64,000 nt of DNA from the NCBI GenBank assembly GCA_017465845.1, contig JAFTVH010000007.1, positions 1 to 64,000 on the forward strand, in the 5' to 3' direction. The DNA is from Lachnospiraceae bacterium. Lineage in GTDB: Bacteria; Bacillota; Clostridia; Lachnospirales; Lachnospiraceae. Within the stretch, counting starts at the first letter, position 1. Each line of letters starts with the position of its first letter. Positions 63,519 through 64,000 of the stretch are shown one piece after another. The position numbers and the translations under genes are program-made. The notes under the pieces are model-generated. The model was not told where the DNA came from. It saw only the letters and a list, made by a program, of their open reading frames with translations, and did no database searches.

Positions 63519-64000
63519 ATGGGATCAAAACTTTTTATGAAATATATTAGAAAGTATCTGGGAGTTCTGGGATTCTCACTGATACTTTTGGCACCGGTCT
63601 ACATTGCTATTTATCAGGGAACTGAGAAATTGATTATGGCTGAGACGTATAGTAATCTGGAGCAGAATGTGGCCGATTTGGATACCCAGATCAATAAAAT
63701 GAATATTATTACGGAACTGCTGCGCAGTAATGAATATGCAAAAAAAATAGCCAAAATCGAAGGAGAACCTGTACCCACTGACTCTTATGCCATGCTAAAG
63801 GTGCAAGAGTTCCTGGTCAGCTGTTTCTCGTTGAGAGTGGAAAATTTCAATGAATATTTCATGTTTCGAAAAAATGATATTGTCATATCAGCACAGGAGA
63901 TATTATCGAGTTCAACATATCAGTCTTATAATAATTTTGGTCAGACAGATTTAAGCTTTGAGGAATTTCATCAATATGTCTTTCAGGATGAAACAGCAAT
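63519..64000 (+). CDS. Membrane-anchored AraC-family regulator, partial (cut by window end)
   Basis: The first 160 residues of a protein paralogous to that at 35293: KYIRKYLGVLGFSLILLAPVYIAIYQGTEKL gives the first TM segment, and DTQINKMNIITELLRSNE, then LKVQEFLVSCFSLRVENFNEYF begin the extracellular sensor. Alignment with the other copy is gap-free over more than 60 residues. The ATG at 63519 is seven bases after GGGAGG; the ATG at 63513 is too close to it. The AraC domain would lie beyond the window. It probably opens another sugar-transport locus to the right. Confidence 0.85.
   Translation, partial: MGSKLFMKYIRKYLGVLGFSLILLAPVYIAIYQGTEKLIMAETYSNLEQNVADLDTQINKMNIITELLRSNEYAKKIAKIEGEPVPTDSYAMLKVQEFLVSCFSLRVENFNEYFMFRKNDIVISAQEILSSSTYQSYNNFGQTDLSFEEFHQYVFQDETA

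Overview
The window looks like a low-GC Gram-positive chromosome of the Clostridia, most probably a gut Lachnospiraceae. Supporting signs are strong AGGAGG-type ribosome sites, YesM/YesN-type and membrane-anchored AraC regulators in front of sugar transporters, CUT1-type ABC importers without their own ATPase, a CvfB-like S1 protein, a class B sortase and an ftsE-ftsX-M23-S41 division cluster. No tRNA, rRNA or CRISPR array was seen. The family-level assignment is inference.

Bases 1 to about 17.3 kb are accessory DNA and read as the right part of an integrated mobile island. It starts inside a type I restriction subunit (hsdR). Two PD-(D/E)XK-type proteins, a macro-domain protein and two small unknowns follow. 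Next comes a portable SOS-like cassette: S24/LexA-type repressor, divergent Y-family polymerase, a LexA DNA-binding domain alone, and a small companion. A chain of small regulators follows: a Com-like zinc protein, XRE proteins, two resolvase-fold proteins that lack catalytic residues, and a MazF/PemK-like protein. The island ends with three tandem large serine recombinases, each with its catalytic serine, and a 413-residue unknown. Immediately after it an AAA/DUF4143 ATPase begins abruptly at its Walker A motif, which suggests the island integrated into that gene.

From 18.6 to 20.9 kb there is a leftward acyltransferase-3 / DUF3021 / LytTR module with LytTR-like repeats in its promoter. From 20.9 to 32.3 kb there is a first uptake and catabolism locus. 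It has a leftward YesMN two-component system, then a rightward permease-permease-binding protein set and five enzymes: nucleoside-hydrolase-like, Fn3-like plus tyrosine phosphatase, amidohydrolase, metallo-beta-lactamase fold and SGNH acetylesterase. An 18-bp perfect-stem terminator closes it. This enzyme set is unusual for a sugar importer and is the best candidate here for an undescribed pathway.

After leftward SGNH-hydrolase and MATE genes (32.4-35.2 kb), a second locus runs from 35.3 to 49.6 kb. It has a membrane-anchored AraC regulator, binding protein, two permeases, a GH3 enzyme, a metallo-beta-lactamase-fold lipoprotein, an Ldh-type dehydrogenase, a surface protein and a GH42-like enzyme. 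The lipoprotein and the surface protein share an unrecognised domain of about 225 residues. From 49.7 to 54.1 kb lie a phosphodiesterase, an Rpn-like nuclease, and a sortase B with one VPKTG-bearing substrate.

The segment 54.2-61.9 kb is core-like: acyl-ACP thioesterase flanked by two copies of a palindromic repeat, CvfB-like protein, a CdaR/PucR-type regulator, ftsE, ftsX, an EnvC-like M23 peptidase and a CtpA-like protease. The last 2 kb hold a GH10-like gene and the start of a second AraC membrane regulator paralogous to the one at 35.3 kb. The promoter regions of the 35.3 kb regulator and of the GH10 gene share an exact 14-bp motif, so they may belong to one regulon.
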